Shown piece after piece: positions 1-8,818 of a DNA stretch of 64,000 nucleotides. Under the pieces are notes generated by a model, which saw only the letters and a list, made by a program, of their open reading frames with translations, was not told the origin of the DNA and did not search any database. Source of the DNA: Cyanobium gracile PCC 6307 (GTDB taxonomy: Bacteria; Cyanobacteriota; Cyanobacteriia; PCC-6307; Cyanobiaceae); assembly GCF_000316515.1 (NCBI RefSeq), contig NC_019675.1, positions 2,691,964 to 2,755,963 on the forward strand, given 5' to 3'. A program made the position numbers and the translations under genes. Numbering within the stretch: the stretch's first letter is position 1; every line of letters starts with the position of its first letter.

Positions 1-1187
1 GTGCCGCCCACCGGCTGCACCCACTGGCCGCCGCGGTAGCCGCTCACCACCCGCGCCGGCACCCCCGCCGCCCGCATCAGGGTGGTGAAGGCGCTGGCGT
101 AGTGGCCGCAGAAGCCCAGGCGGCTCTCGAACAGGAAGTGGTCGAGGGGGGCCTCTCGAGGCAGGGCCCCGGGCTCGAGGGTGTAGCGGAAGGGCTGGCC
201 GCGGAACCAGCCGGCGGCCGCGTCCAGCCGCTCCCGGTCGCTGCCGAGGCGCCGCCAGTCGGCGGCCAGGGCCTCCAGCCGTGGGTTCTCGCCCAGCGGC
301 AGCAGCAGGTCGACGGGGCCGGGGGGAGCGGTGCGCCAGCCGGGCTGGTCCGCCGTCCGGGTCAGGGCGTAGACGCGTCGCTGGCTGCCCGGGGCCCGGT
401 TCAGCAGTTCGCCGCTGCGCTGCAGGCTCAGGTCGGCGGACAGGGGCCGGCCGGATCCGCTCCAGGGCACCGCCGCCAGACCGCTGGGCTCGATCAGCCA
501 CAGCTGGATCCCCTCCCCCGGGGCGGCGGGGGGCGGCGGCGGGGTGGGCTGGCCGGCCGCCGGCCGGGGGAAGGTCGGAGCGGTGCTGCGCCAGCTGCGG
601 CCGTCGAAGCGTTCATGCACCAGCACCCGCCAGTAACGCTGCTCAAGGGGGGGCGGCTCGCCGCCGAGGGGGAAGGCGACGCGGGCGGCGGCCTGGCGGC
701 TGACGGCGAGCCTGGCGATCGAGCCCGGCTCCATGCTGTCGCTGAGGCCGGTCATCGCCCCCATGCCCTGGCCCGCACCGAAGGTGGTGAAGGGCATCAG
801 GCGGGGCAGCAGCAGGAACAGCACCAGGGCGATGGGCAGGGCCGCCAGCAGCACCTGCAGGCTGCGGCGCAGCAGCGCCTTCCAGTCGGGACCGGCCCCC
901 AGTTCCAGGGCCAGCAGCCCGGCCAGGGCCATCAGGATGGCCAGGCCTTGCAGCAGGCTCGGGGCCAGTTCGGGACGCAGGGCCGCCAGCAGGCCGGCGC
1001 AGACCAGCTGCAGCAGGGCCACCACCCGCCGTTCCTCGAGGCTGCGGGCCTCGCGCAGCTTCAGGGCCGTCAGCACGGCCAGGCCGAAGGCCAGCAGGCT
1101 GAGGGACAGGGCCGGCGACAGGCCCAGCAGTCCCACGGCCAGCAAGCCCATGGTGAGCCACTGCAGGGGGGCGGCGGCGCGGCTCAT
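1..1187 (-). CDS. TgpA-like transglutaminase membrane protein (DUF3488), C-terminus cut by window edge
   Basis: An open frame runs from an ATG at 1187 to the window edge without a stop (about 395 codons). The first 110 residues are mostly hydrophobic and should form several membrane helices. A long soluble region follows, and near the visible end comes RLGFCGHYASAF, the segment carrying the catalytic Cys of transglutaminase-like domains, then AAGVPARVVSGYRGG, also typical of the family. The His and Asp of the triad would lie beyond the edge. The ATG overlaps the stop of the upstream DUF58 gene (ATGA), so it is translationally coupled in a MoxR-DUF58-transglutaminase operon. In other bacteria this trio is linked to envelope or protein-complex maturation. 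The substrate is unknown. Confidence 0.85.
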   Translation of the reverse strand, partial: MSRAAAPLQWLTMGLLAVGLLGLSPALSLSLLAFGLAVLTALKLREARSLEERRVVALLQLVCAGLLAALRPELAPSLLQGLAILMALAGLLALELGAGPDWKALLRRSLQVLLAALPIALVLFLLLPRLMPFTTFGAGQGMGAMTGLSDSMEPGSIARLAVSRQAAARVAFPLGGEPPPLEQRYWRVLVHERFDGRSWRSTAPTFPRPAAGQPTPPPPPAAPGEGIQLWLIEPSGLAAVPWSGSGRPLSADLSLQRSGELLNRAPGSQRRVYALTRTADQPGWRTAPPGPVDLLLPLGENPRLEALAADWRRLGSDRERLDAAAGWFRGQPFRYTLEPGALPREAPLDHFLFESRLGFCGHYASAFTTLMRAAGVPARVVSGYRGGQWVQPVGG

Positions 1188-2095
1188 CGGCAGCAGGCCA
1201 GGGCCGTCAGGCACTGGTCCCGGTGGAGCACCCCCCGGCCGGGCGCGACGCTCTGGCCGTTCAGCTCCAGGCCGTAGCTGAGGCCCCGGCCGTGCCAGCT
1301 CCAGATGCGCTCACTCAGGTGTTCGAGGGCCGTCTCCAAGGGCACCCCGGGTTCGGGGGCCAGCAGGGGGGCCGCTTCGGGGCGATCCAGGAAGCGCTTG
1401 GCGTACTCCCCCCGCCCCTGGGCGAGCAGCTTCCAGGCCAGCCGGCTGGGGCTGTCCTGGGGGCGATGGGGGGCCAGGTCGCGCCAGTCGTCGGTGCCGT
1501 CCTGGCGGCTGGCCAGGGCCGGTTCGCCCTCCAGGGGGGCCGAGCCTGCGGCCAGCAGCCGCACCGGTCCGGCCCGACGGGCCGGGTAGATCAGCTGGGC
1601 CGTCGGCGGATGCCAGCGCGACCAGCAGCAGAACAGCCCCAGGGGTGCCGTCGTCTGGATCCGCAGCAGCCCGGGCCGTTGCCAGCCCCGGGCCGGCGGG
1701 GTCCAGGCCACGGCCAGCTCATGCTCCCCCGCCGCCAGCGACAGGGCCGGCCCCGGGGCCTCCCCCCCCAGCCGCAGGCGCACCCCCTCGCTGCGGCCCG
1801 GGCAGCGCAGCCGTATCGGATAGGGGACCGGTTCGCCGGCGAAGCCCGGCGCCGGGGCGCCGCAGGCCAGCTCCACCCCCTGCAGGTTGAAGTGGGTGAG
1901 GTGCAGGGTGAGCAGGAACAGGCTCAGCATCAGGAAGCTGAGCAGCAGCGTGCCGTTGCTCTGCATCTGGACCCCCACCACCTGCAGCAGCACCGTGCCC
2001 GCCAGCCAGAGCCAGCCGAAGCGCGTCGGCAGGATGTAGAGGTTGCGCATCCGCAGGCGCACCCGTTCCCCCTGCTGGGGCCTACCGAAGTCCAT
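1184..2095 (-). CDS. DUF58 domain protein
   Basis: 303 residues. Residues 27-62 hold two close hydrophobic segments, so the protein is probably anchored by an N-terminal hairpin with the rest soluble. The C-terminal half carries a DUF58-like stretch (DWRDLAPHRPQDSPSRLAWK), where the family usually has an R-x-x-x-x-GDS-x-x-x-I-x-W pattern; here GDS reads QDS. The ATG at 2095 is preceded by AGGAAGG five bases upstream, which favours it over the internal Met at 2050, even though it overlaps the MoxR gene by 14 bases. DUF58 proteins accompany MoxR ATPases and often have a degenerate von Willebrand A fold. Function is inferred only from this context. Confidence 0.8.
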   Translation of the reverse strand: MDFGRPQQGERVRLRMRNLYILPTRFGWLWLAGTVLLQVVGVQMQSNGTLLLSFLMLSLFLLTLHLTHFNLQGVELACGAPAPGFAGEPVPYPIRLRCPGRSEGVRLRLGGEAPGPALSLAAGEHELAVAWTPPARGWQRPGLLRIQTTAPLGLFCCWSRWHPPTAQLIYPARRAGPVRLLAAGSAPLEGEPALASRQDGTDDWRDLAPHRPQDSPSRLAWKLLAQGRGEYAKRFLDRPEAAPLLAPEPGVPLETALEHLSERIWSWHGRGLSYGLELNGQSVAPGRGVLHRDQCLTALACCR

Positions 2096-2993
2096 CGACG
2101 CCTTCCTGGAGCCGCTGGCTCAGCTCCCCGTCGCTGCCCCCGCGCTGGCCGCCGTCCATGCGGTGCTCGCAGACGGCCGCCAGCACCGCCTGCACGTCGT
2201 CCGGAATCACGTGGTCGCGGCCCTCCAGCAGCGACCAGGCGCGGGCGGCGGCCACCAGGGCCAGGCCGGCCCGGGGCGAGAGGGGATGGGCCTGGGAGGG
2301 CTGGCGGCGGCTGCGCTCCAGCAGGTCGAGCACGTAGTCGAGCAGGGCGGGGCTGCAGTGCTGCCGGTCGCAGCGCTCCTGCAGGGCCAGCAGGTCCTCC
2401 GGGCCGAAGGCACCGCTGAGGCCGTCGGGCCGCAGCCCCTCACCCTGCAGCAGGGCCCGCTCCGCCTGGCGGGGCGGGTAGCCGAGGCTGAGGCGCATCA
2501 GGAACCGGTCGAGCTGGGATTCCGGCAGGGCCGAGGTGCCCCCCTGGTCGAGGCCGTTCTGGGTGGCGATCACCAGAAAGGGCCGGGGCAGTGGATGGCT
2601 GGTGCCGTCGACGCTCACCCGACCGGCGGCCATCGCCTCCAGCAGGGCGCTCTGGGTGCGGGGGCTGGCCCGGTTGATCTCATCGGCGAGCAGCACCTGG
2701 CTGAACAGGGGACCGGGCTGGAAGCGGAAGCTGGCGGCGGCGGGGTCGAACACGTTCAGGCCCGTGAGATCCGCCGGCAGCAGGTCACTGGTGAAGCTCA
2801 CCCGCTTGAAGCCGAGCCCGAAGCTGCGGGCCAGGGCTTCGGCCAGGGTGGTCTTGCCCATGCCGGGCAGGTCCTCGATCAGCAGGTGGCCGCGGGCCAG
2901 CAGGCAGGCGAGGGCCAGCCGCACCTGATGCTCCTTGCCCAGCAGCACCTCGCCGATCGCGCGGATGACCGGCTGGAGGGGGGAAGAGGGCAC
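2082..2993 (-). CDS. MoxR-family AAA+ ATPase
   Basis: 303 residues from a GTG start. Walker A is LPGMGKTT (residues 42-49) and Walker B is LLADEINRA, followed by the ATQN sensor motif typical of the MoxR branch of AAA+ proteins. The C-terminal lid domain contains the AGLALVAAARAWSLLEGRD-type helix common in these proteins. MoxR ATPases act as chaperones that assemble or activate partner complexes, usually with DUF58/von Willebrand proteins encoded next door, as here. It is the first gene of the minus-strand operon. It is divergent from the CobD-like gene across an 88-base gap, which should hold both promoters. Confidence 0.92.
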   Translation of the reverse strand: MPSSPLQPVIRAIGEVLLGKEHQVRLALACLLARGHLLIEDLPGMGKTTLAEALARSFGLGFKRVSFTSDLLPADLTGLNVFDPAAASFRFQPGPLFSQVLLADEINRASPRTQSALLEAMAAGRVSVDGTSHPLPRPFLVIATQNGLDQGGTSALPESQLDRFLMRLSLGYPPRQAERALLQGEGLRPDGLSGAFGPEDLLALQERCDRQHCSPALLDYVLDLLERSRRQPSQAHPLSPRAGLALVAAARAWSLLEGRDHVIPDDVQAVLAAVCEHRMDGGQRGGSDGELSQRLQEGVDGLR

Positions 2994-3081
2994 GGGGGAG
3001 CGGGGCGCACCGGTGGCCCACCCATTGCAGCAGCCCGGCCATGCTTCCGTGTTACAACCGCCTTAATGTTCGCTGGAGCCG

Positions 3082-4239
3082 GTGCCAGCCCTCCACCCGG
3101 CGATGGGGACGCCTGAACCGCCGGATCCCCATGGCGGCAACCTGCAGGCGGCCGCCCGGCGGCTCGGCTGCCGACCGGACCAGCTGCTCGATGCCAGCGC
3201 GTCCCTGGTGCCCTTCGGGCCGCCGCCCCGGCTGCGGCGCCTTCTGATCAGGGCGCTGGGGAGCGATCTGCGGGACTATCCCGACCGGGACTACGCCGCC
3301 CTGTGCGAGGCCATCGCCGCCTGGCACGGCCTGGATCCGGCCCGGGTCCTGCCCGGCAACGGGGCCGCCGAGCTGTTCACCTGGGCGGCCCGGGACGCGG
3401 CGGCCGGCGGCCTGAGTCTGCTGCCGTCACCGGGGTTCGCCGACTACCGCCGCGCCCTGGCCTGCTGGGGCGGCACCTGGCGTTCCCTGCCGCTGCCCCT
3501 CGACTGGTCCGGGGCCGGGCCGGGCCCCTGGCCCCTGGCCGAGGCTGCCGCCGAGGCCGTCGAGGCTGCCGGGTCCGGCGCGGCCGTGCTCTGGCTCACC
3601 AATCCCCACAACCCCACCGGCCAGCTCTGGAGCCGGCGCTCGCTGGAGCCCCTGCTGGAGCGGTTCGCCCTGGTGGTGGTGGACGAGGCGTTCCTGCCGC
3701 TGGTGCCCGGCGGGGAGGAGCAGTCGCTGGTGCCGCTGCTGGCGGACCACCCCCGGCTGGTGGTGATCCGCAGCCTCACCAAGCTCTTTTCGATCGCCGG
3801 GCTGCGGCTCGGCTACGCCCTGGGCGACCCCGGGCGGCTGGCCCGGTGGGCCGGCTGGCGCGATCCCTGGCCCGTCAACGGGCTGGCGGCGGCGGCGGGC
3901 CGGTTCCTGATGGCCGATCAGGCCGGCCTGCGGCGCTGGCAGGGGCGGGTGCAGCGCTGGGTGGCCGGGGAGGGGGCCTGGCTGGAGGTCCGTCTGGCGG
4001 CGGTGCCGGGCCTGGAGCCCCTGCCCTCGGCCGCCAACTACCTGCTGGTGCGCAGCCGCCCGCCGGATGCATCGCTCCAGCCGCTGCGGCTGGCGCTGGA
4101 GCGCCGGCACCGGATCCTGGTGCGCGACTGCCGCTCCTTCGAGGGTCTGGGGGAGGACTGGCTGCGGATCGCCGTCCAGGACAGGGCCGGCAACCGGCGC
4201 CTGCTGGGGGCCCTGGAGCAGTTCAGCCGCGGCCGATGA
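3082..4239 (+). CDS. CobD/CobC-like PLP-dependent aminotransferase (threonine-phosphate decarboxylase family)
   Basis: 385 residues of a class I/II fold-type I PLP enzyme. NPHNPTG lies at 174-180, the cofactor-binding Asp at 201 (VVVDEAF), and the Schiff-base Lys at 234 in [15 protein letters not shown]. The opening [13 protein letters not shown] is characteristic of the CobC/CobD proteins that make aminopropanol phosphate for cobamides, rather than of HisC. Cyanobacteria of this group make pseudocobalamin-type cobamides, which would fit, but no other cob gene is nearby. The Met at residue 8 is an alternative start. The 3' end overlaps the convergent murG gene by 17 bases. A histidinol-phosphate aminotransferase role cannot be excluded. 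Confidence 0.82.
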   Translation: MPALHPAMGTPEPPDPHGGNLQAAARRLGCRPDQLLDASASLVPFGPPPRLRRLLIRALGSDLRDYPDRDYAALCEAIAAWHGLDPARVLPGNGAAELFTWAARDAAAGGLSLLPSPGFADYRRALACWGGTWRSLPLPLDWSGAGPGPWPLAEAAAEAVEAAGSGAAVLWLTNPHNPTGQLWSRRSLEPLLERFALVVVDEAFLPLVPGGEEQSLVPLLADHPRLVVIRSLTKLFSIAGLRLGYALGDPGRLARWAGWRDPWPVNGLAAAAGRFLMADQAGLRRWQGRVQRWVAGEGAWLEVRLAAVPGLEPLPSAANYLLVRSRPPDASLQPLRLALERRHRILVRDCRSFEGLGEDWLRIAVQDRAGNRRLLGALEQFSRGR

Positions 4240-5305
4240 GCTGCTCCAGCACCTGCACCAGCCGGCGGTCGGCGTCCCGCACCGCCAGGGTCCCCATGCC
4301 GTCGCCCATGGCGAACAGGGGGTCGGCGGCGGCGGCGCTGCCCCGCAGGCGGGGACCCAGCAGCCGCCAGACGGCCCGCTCCAGGGCAGGTTCCCCGGGG
4401 TCGTGCTGCCAGACGATCACCGCGGCGCCCACGGTGGCGGCGGCGGCGGCGTTGGCGTCCTGATGGCGGTCGGCGGCCGCCGGGAAGGGCACCAGGATCG
4501 CCGGGGTGCCGCACACCGCCAGTTCGCTGAGGCTGCCGGCACCGGCGCGGCTGATGGCCAGGTCGCAGTGCTGCAGCAGGCCCGGCAGCTCTTCGCTGAA
4601 GGCTCGCTCGACCACCCCGTCGAGGTGCAGCTGGCCGGCGTCCGGATCCTGGCTGCCGGTGAGGTGGACGACGCGGCAGCCGCTGGCCGCCAGCAGCGGC
4701 AGCAGGGGCCGCACCATGCGGTTGAGGCGCAGGGCCCCCTGGCTGCCGCCCATCACCAGCAGCAGGGGGCCGGCGCCCCGGGGCACCCATCCCGGCAGGG
4801 CCGCGGGGCTGAGGAACGCGCGCCGCACCGGGGTGCCGCACACCAGCGGGCGGCAGCGGGGCAGCCGCTCGACCGCCTGGGGCAGGCCCACCACCACCCG
4901 GGTGCACAGCGGCCCCAGCAGCCGGGTCACCCGGCCCGGGACGGCGTTGCTCTCGTGCAGCACCACCGGCACCCCGCACCAGCGGGCGGCGAGGATCGCC
5001 GGGGCGGCGATGTACCCGCCGCTGCTGAACACCGCGCTCACCCCCTCGCGCCGGATCAGGCGCCGCACCGGCAGCACGGCCAGCAGCAGCTGGAGCAGGT
5101 TCCAGAGCTTGCGCAGGCCTCTCCCCTGCAGCCCGCCGGCCCGCACCGTGTGCAGGGGGTAGCGGCTGGGCACCAGCTCGGTCTCCAGCCGGTCCGGCAC
5201 CCCCAGCCAGTGCACCTGCCAGTCGTCCGCCAGGGCCTCGGCCACCGCCAGGGCCGGGAACAGGTGGCCACCCGTGCCGCTGGCGGCGATCAGCAGGGTC
5301 GGCAT
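4223..5305 (-). CDS. murG: UDP-N-acetylglucosamine--undecaprenyl-pyrophosphoryl-MurNAc-pentapeptide transferase MurG
   Basis: 360 residues, normal for MurG. It begins [20 protein letters not shown], the glycine-rich N-terminal loop that defines the family. [15 protein letters not shown] and the donor-site segment [11 protein letters not shown] follow, and later [11 protein letters not shown], which contacts UDP-GlcNAc. The enzyme adds GlcNAc to lipid I on the inner face of the cytoplasmic membrane to make lipid II. It stands apart from other cell-wall genes, between a convergent CobD-like gene and a divergent exported-protein gene whose start lies 77 bases away. Confidence 0.97.
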   Translation of the reverse strand: MPTLLIAASGTGGHLFPALAVAEALADDWQVHWLGVPDRLETELVPSRYPLHTVRAGGLQGRGLRKLWNLLQLLLAVLPVRRLIRREGVSAVFSSGGYIAAPAILAARWCGVPVVLHESNAVPGRVTRLLGPLCTRVVVGLPQAVERLPRCRPLVCGTPVRRAFLSPAALPGWVPRGAGPLLLVMGGSQGALRLNRMVRPLLPLLAASGCRVVHLTGSQDPDAGQLHLDGVVERAFSEELPGLLQHCDLAISRAGAGSLSELAVCGTPAILVPFPAAADRHQDANAAAAATVGAAVIVWQHDPGEPALERAVWRLLGPRLRGSAAAADPLFAMGDGMGTLAVRDADRRLVQVLEQLIGRG

Positions 5306-5382
5306 GGGCGGGTGGGACGAGCGCGCCTAACTTAAAAGCCGACTCCGGTCCGCCCACCGCCGCCCCGGATCCCTCCCTCTCC

Positions 5383-6180
5383 ATGGCTCCGTCCTGCCCG
5401 CTGCCCGCCCCCCTGCCCCCGGTCCGGACGCCGCAGCGGCTCGCTGCCTGCCTGGTCGGCCTGGCGGCGGTGGCGGCCAGCGTTGGCGTGGCCCCCGCCC
5501 TGGCGGCTCCCCCGTCGGCGGCCCAGCTGCAGGCCCTCGAGAGCGCCCTCAACAGCAGCTCCGACACGGCCCTGGCCGGCCTGCTGCAGGCCGGCCCCGG
5601 CCTGGATCCCGCCCAGCTGGAGAACCGTCGCCGCCTGCTGCGCCAGCAGTTCCCCGATGCCCGCTGGCAGCTGAGCTCCGGCACCCAGCTGCGGGACGGC
5701 CAGCCCACGGTCACCCTGCGGGTGGAGGGCACCCGGCGCCAGGGCGGCACCACCTACCGGCTGGAGGCGGAGCAGCTGCTCGCCCTGCAGAGCGACGGCA
5801 CCCGCATCAACGGCCAGACGGTGCTGCGGGAGCGGTCCCTGCTGCGTAGCGGTGACAAGCCCGTGCCGGTGAGCCTGCTGATCCCTGATGCGGTGCTGAC
5901 CGGCCAGCGTTACGACGTCGACGTGATCTTCGACGAACCGCTCGACGGGGCCCTCGCCGCCGGCGGCATCACGGCTATCACCCCCCAGCAGCAGGCGGCG
6001 ATGGCCAGCCCCAGCCTGGAACTGGGGGCGCTGGGTGGCGGCGGGCTGTTCAAGATCGTCCAGGCCCCCCTGTCCCCCGGCTCCCAGACCTGGGCCGTGC
6101 TGCTGGTCCATCCCGACGGCATCGTCAGCGCCACCAAGCGGGTGCGGGTCGTCGCCGATCGCAAGTCGCTCGAGCCCTGA
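5383..6180 (+). CDS. Exported protein of unknown function
   Basis: 265 residues. A long N-terminal region with a hydrophobic stretch ending in APALAAPPS is a convincing Sec signal peptide (cleavage near residue 45). The mature part begins with a short helical segment about asparagine-serine rich repeats, then beta-rich segments with conserved-looking glycine turns, ending RVRVVADRKSLEP. I recognise no catalytic motif. It ends three bases before the response regulator ATG, so it is probably co-transcribed with the two-component pair. It may be either an input (periplasmic sensor partner) or a regulated product of that pair. Confidence 0.75.
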   Translation: MAPSCPLPAPLPPVRTPQRLAACLVGLAAVAASVGVAPALAAPPSAAQLQALESALNSSSDTALAGLLQAGPGLDPAQLENRRRLLRQQFPDARWQLSSGTQLRDGQPTVTLRVEGTRRQGGTTYRLEAEQLLALQSDGTRINGQTVLRERSLLRSGDKPVPVSLLIPDAVLTGQRYDVDVIFDEPLDGALAAGGITAITPQQQAAMASPSLELGALGGGGLFKIVQAPLSPGSQTWAVLLVHPDGIVSATKRVRVVADRKSLEP

Positions 6181-6183
6181 GCC

Positions 6184-6909
6184 ATGGGCCGACCGCATCG
6201 GATCTGGGTGGTGGATGACGACCCAGAGCTGCGCCAGCTCCTGTCCACCTACCTCGGGGAGCAGGGCTACGAGGTCCGCTGCATGGGGGACGGCGCCCAG
6301 CTGATGGCCCGGCTCCAGGGCCAGCGTCCCGACCTGCTCGTGCTTGACCTGATGCTCCCCGGCGATGACGGCCTCAGCCTGCTGCGGCGGCTGCGGGACG
6401 GGGCCGACGACCTGCCGGTGCTGATGCTCACGGCCCGGGCCGATGCGGTGGATCGCATCATCGGCCTGGAGCAGGGGGCCGATGACTATCTGGCCAAGCC
6501 CTTCCTGCCCCGGGAGCTGACCGCCCGCATCGAGGCCGTGCTGCGTCGCCGCGGCACCCTGCCCGGCGGATTGCCCCAGCCCGACGGGGAGCGGATCGCC
6601 TTCGGCGACCTGGAGGTGGACCTGGCGGCCCGCACCCTGGAGCGCCTCGGGGAGGCGCTCACCATTACCGGCGGTGAATTCGCCCTGCTGGCGGCGTTCG
6701 TGCAGCACCCCCACCGCCCCCTCTCGCGGGAGCGGCTGATCGAACTGGCCCGGGGCCCGGGCAGCGACACCGACAGCCGCAGCATGGACGTGCAGGTGTC
6801 ACGGCTGCGGCGGCTGATCGAGCCGGAGCCGGCCCGGCCCCGCTACGTGCAGACGGTCTGGGGCTACGGCTACGTGTTCGTCCCCGATGGCAAGCCCCGT
6901 CAGTCCTGA
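6184..6909 (+). CDS. OmpR-family response regulator
   Basis: 241 residues. The receiver domain (about 6-120) has the acidic pocket VVDDDPE (Asp11-13), the phosphoacceptor Asp55 in LVLDLMLPGDDG, Thr83 and Lys105 in LAKPF. The DNA-binding winged helix (about 140-235) has RTLERLGEALTITGGEFALL and the final QTVWGYGYVFVP typical of OmpR/PhoB transcription factors. The gene overlaps the kinase gene by 23 bases, so the two are coupled. It should be phosphorylated by that kinase and act as a transcription regulator. Its target genes cannot be read from the window, though the flanking exported proteins are candidates. Confidence 0.93.
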   Translation: MGRPHRIWVVDDDPELRQLLSTYLGEQGYEVRCMGDGAQLMARLQGQRPDLLVLDLMLPGDDGLSLLRRLRDGADDLPVLMLTARADAVDRIIGLEQGADDYLAKPFLPRELTARIEAVLRRRGTLPGGLPQPDGERIAFGDLEVDLAARTLERLGEALTITGGEFALLAAFVQHPHRPLSRERLIELARGPGSDTDSRSMDVQVSRLRRLIEPEPARPRYVQTVWGYGYVFVPDGKPRQS

Positions 6910-8284
6910 GCGGGGCCGTCGGCCGTCGCTGGGGCGCACCCTGGGGTACCTGCTGGCGGGCACCGGTGCCGCCGCCTTCTGCCTGCTTCTCCTGCAGCTG
7001 CTGCTGGGTCGCCGGCTGGCCCAGCAGCAGCTGGTCCAGACCGGCTCGGAGGTGGCCGCGAACGTGGTGCTGGGGGAGGTGGCCCTGGAACGCTTCAGCC
7101 CCGAGGTGCTCGGCCGGATCAGCGGCATGCAGCTGGTGGTGGGCCAGCGGCCGGAGCCCGGGGCCTGGCCTGTCCGAGGGGGGGACCGGCGGCTGCGCTG
7201 GCAGACCCTGCGGATGGAGGCGGAACTCTGCCGCCGCCTGGGGCGCTGCCCGGCGGTGCTGCCGGCCTCGTCGCCGCGGCGGGGGGTGTGGGTGGAGATG
7301 GCCTCCCCCCTGGAGCGGGTCTGGCTGTTTGTCGCCCTGCCCTCCCCCCGCGGCTGGCCGCCCGATCCCCTGCTGCTGACCCTCTCCATCGGCCTGGGGG
7401 CCCTCGGGGCGCTGCTGCTCTTCCTCACCCTGGAGATCCAGCGGCCCCTCACCCGCCTGCAGGAGGCCCTGGCCGACGTGGGTCTCGAGGCCCTTCCCGA
7501 GGCCCTGCCGGACCAGGGGGCCCCGGCGGTGCGCCAGCTGATGGCCCGGTTCAACGCCATGCTGCAGCGGCTGGAGGAGGCCGGCCGGGAGCGCACGACG
7601 ATGCTGGCCGGCATCGCCCACGACCTGCGCAGCCCCCTCACCCGGCTGCGCCTGCGCCTCGCCCTCGCCGCCGAGGGGCCGATGGCGCCGCAGGAGCTGG
7701 AGCGGGCCCAGGCCGACATCCGCTCGATCGAGCGGATCACGCGCCAGTTCATGATCTTCGCCGGCGCCGAAGCCGACGAGACGCCGGTGCTGGTGCCCCT
7801 CGATGCCCTGGTGGCCGAGGCGGCGGCGGCGGTGGGGGAGGTGCCCCTGGAGCTGGATCTGGAACCGCTGGTGCGGAGGGTCCGTCCGATCGCCGTGGCG
7901 CGGGCGGTGGGCAACCTGCTCGACAACGCCCTCACCTACGGCCGGCCGCCCCTGCGGCTGGTGCTGCGGCCCCTGGGTCCGGGGGACGGGGAGGGGCGGC
8001 CCCAGGGGGAGGCCGGAGCGGTGGAGAGCGGCTTCGAGATCCAGGTCTGGGACTGCGGCGAGGGCATCGACCCGCAGCAGTGGCGCAAGGCCATGACCCC
8101 CTTCCAGCGGCTCGACCGGGCCCGCGGCGGCGAGGGGCACTGTGGCCTGGGCCTGGCCATCGCCGCCAAGGTGGCCCGGGACCACGGCGGGGACCTGCGC
8201 CGGCTGGAGGCCACCGCAGCCCTCGAACCGCTGCCGGGACGCTTCGCTGTGGCGCTGCGCGCCTGGCCCCTGGCCGGGGGGTGA
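6887..8284 (+). CDS. EnvZ-like sensor histidine kinase
   Basis: 465 residues. One membrane helix near residues 20-42 and a second at about 165-185 enclose a periplasmic sensor loop of roughly 120 residues. HAMP-like and dimerisation regions follow, with the H-box IAHDLRSPLTRLRLR (phospho-His near residue 245). The N-box is NLLDNALTYG, then comes a G1 box DCGEGID, and a G2-like box GLGLAIAAKV. These mark a class I histidine kinase that autophosphorylates and passes phosphate to the adjacent OmpR-family regulator. The sensor loop resembles nothing I know, so the signal is unknown. Confidence 0.92.
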   Translation: MASPVSPERGRRPSLGRTLGYLLAGTGAAAFCLLLLQLLLGRRLAQQQLVQTGSEVAANVVLGEVALERFSPEVLGRISGMQLVVGQRPEPGAWPVRGGDRRLRWQTLRMEAELCRRLGRCPAVLPASSPRRGVWVEMASPLERVWLFVALPSPRGWPPDPLLLTLSIGLGALGALLLFLTLEIQRPLTRLQEALADVGLEALPEALPDQGAPAVRQLMARFNAMLQRLEEAGRERTTMLAGIAHDLRSPLTRLRLRLALAAEGPMAPQELERAQADIRSIERITRQFMIFAGAEADETPVLVPLDALVAEAAAAVGEVPLELDLEPLVRRVRPIAVARAVGNLLDNALTYGRPPLRLVLRPLGPGDGEGRPQGEAGAVESGFEIQVWDCGEGIDPQQWRKAMTPFQRLDRARGGEGHCGLGLAIAAKVARDHGGDLRRLEATAALEPLPGRFAVALRAWPLAGG

Positions 8285-8355
8285 GGGGCCTTCAGTTGCA
8301 TTCGGTCATACCTGGCCGGTGGCCAGTCTGATCGCCGTCACACCTGCCGGTCACC

Positions 8356-8769
8356 ATGGATGTGTTCAGGACGATCCCTCCCATGCCCTCCTCCCTGCTA
8401 CACCCCCTCCGCGTCGCCCTACTGGCGATGGTCCTGGGCTCCACCGGTGTCGCCATGGCCCAGAGCGGCCCCAGCCCGGCCGGCCGTCCCACGCCCGCCC
8501 AGATGCAGAAGATCTTCCCCGAGCAGAAGCGCCTCGCGCTCAGCGACCAGCAGGCCCGCATCGCCATCCTTCAGCGCGGTGAGCGCTGCCTGTCCGCCGC
8601 CGGCAGCAGTGAGGCCCTGCGCACCTGCATGAAGGAGCAGCGCAGTGCCAGCCAGCGCCAGCGGGAGCAGCATCGGGCCGCCATGAAGGCCCTGCTCGAG
8701 CGCAACGGCATCCCCCTGCCCCAGTGGGGCAAGGGGGAGCGCAAAGGGGGCTGGGGGGGAGGGGCGTAG
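8356..8769 (+). CDS. Small exported helical protein, unknown function
   Basis: 137 residues, or 128 from the Met at residue 10, which begins a better signal peptide (PSSLLHPLRVALLAMVL ending AMAQ). The mature part is helical and charged, with two cysteines about 15 residues apart (GERCLSAAG and LRTCMKEQ) that could pair in the periplasm. The tail is rich in glycine, tryptophan and lysine. It follows the histidine kinase gene in the same direction after a 71-base gap, so it could be a target or accessory of the two-component system. The layout is reminiscent of small periplasmic stress chaperones, but I see no diagnostic motif. Confidence 0.65.
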   Translation: MDVFRTIPPMPSSLLHPLRVALLAMVLGSTGVAMAQSGPSPAGRPTPAQMQKIFPEQKRLALSDQQARIAILQRGERCLSAAGSSEALRTCMKEQRSASQRQREQHRAAMKALLERNGIPLPQWGKGERKGGWGGGA

Positions 8770-8818
8770 CCCCGGCACCGGCAGCATCTGAGCCCGGTCC
8801 GGGCCTGAAAGCGGGGCC

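Noticed and set aside
5332..6714. A 460-codon minus-strand frame
   Set aside because: Antisense to the exported protein and the response regulator, both of which have clear motifs on the other strand.
8791..8803. GCCCG-GTC-CGGGC hairpin between the exported protein and pgk
   Set aside because: A possible terminator by position, but no T-run follows on either strand.
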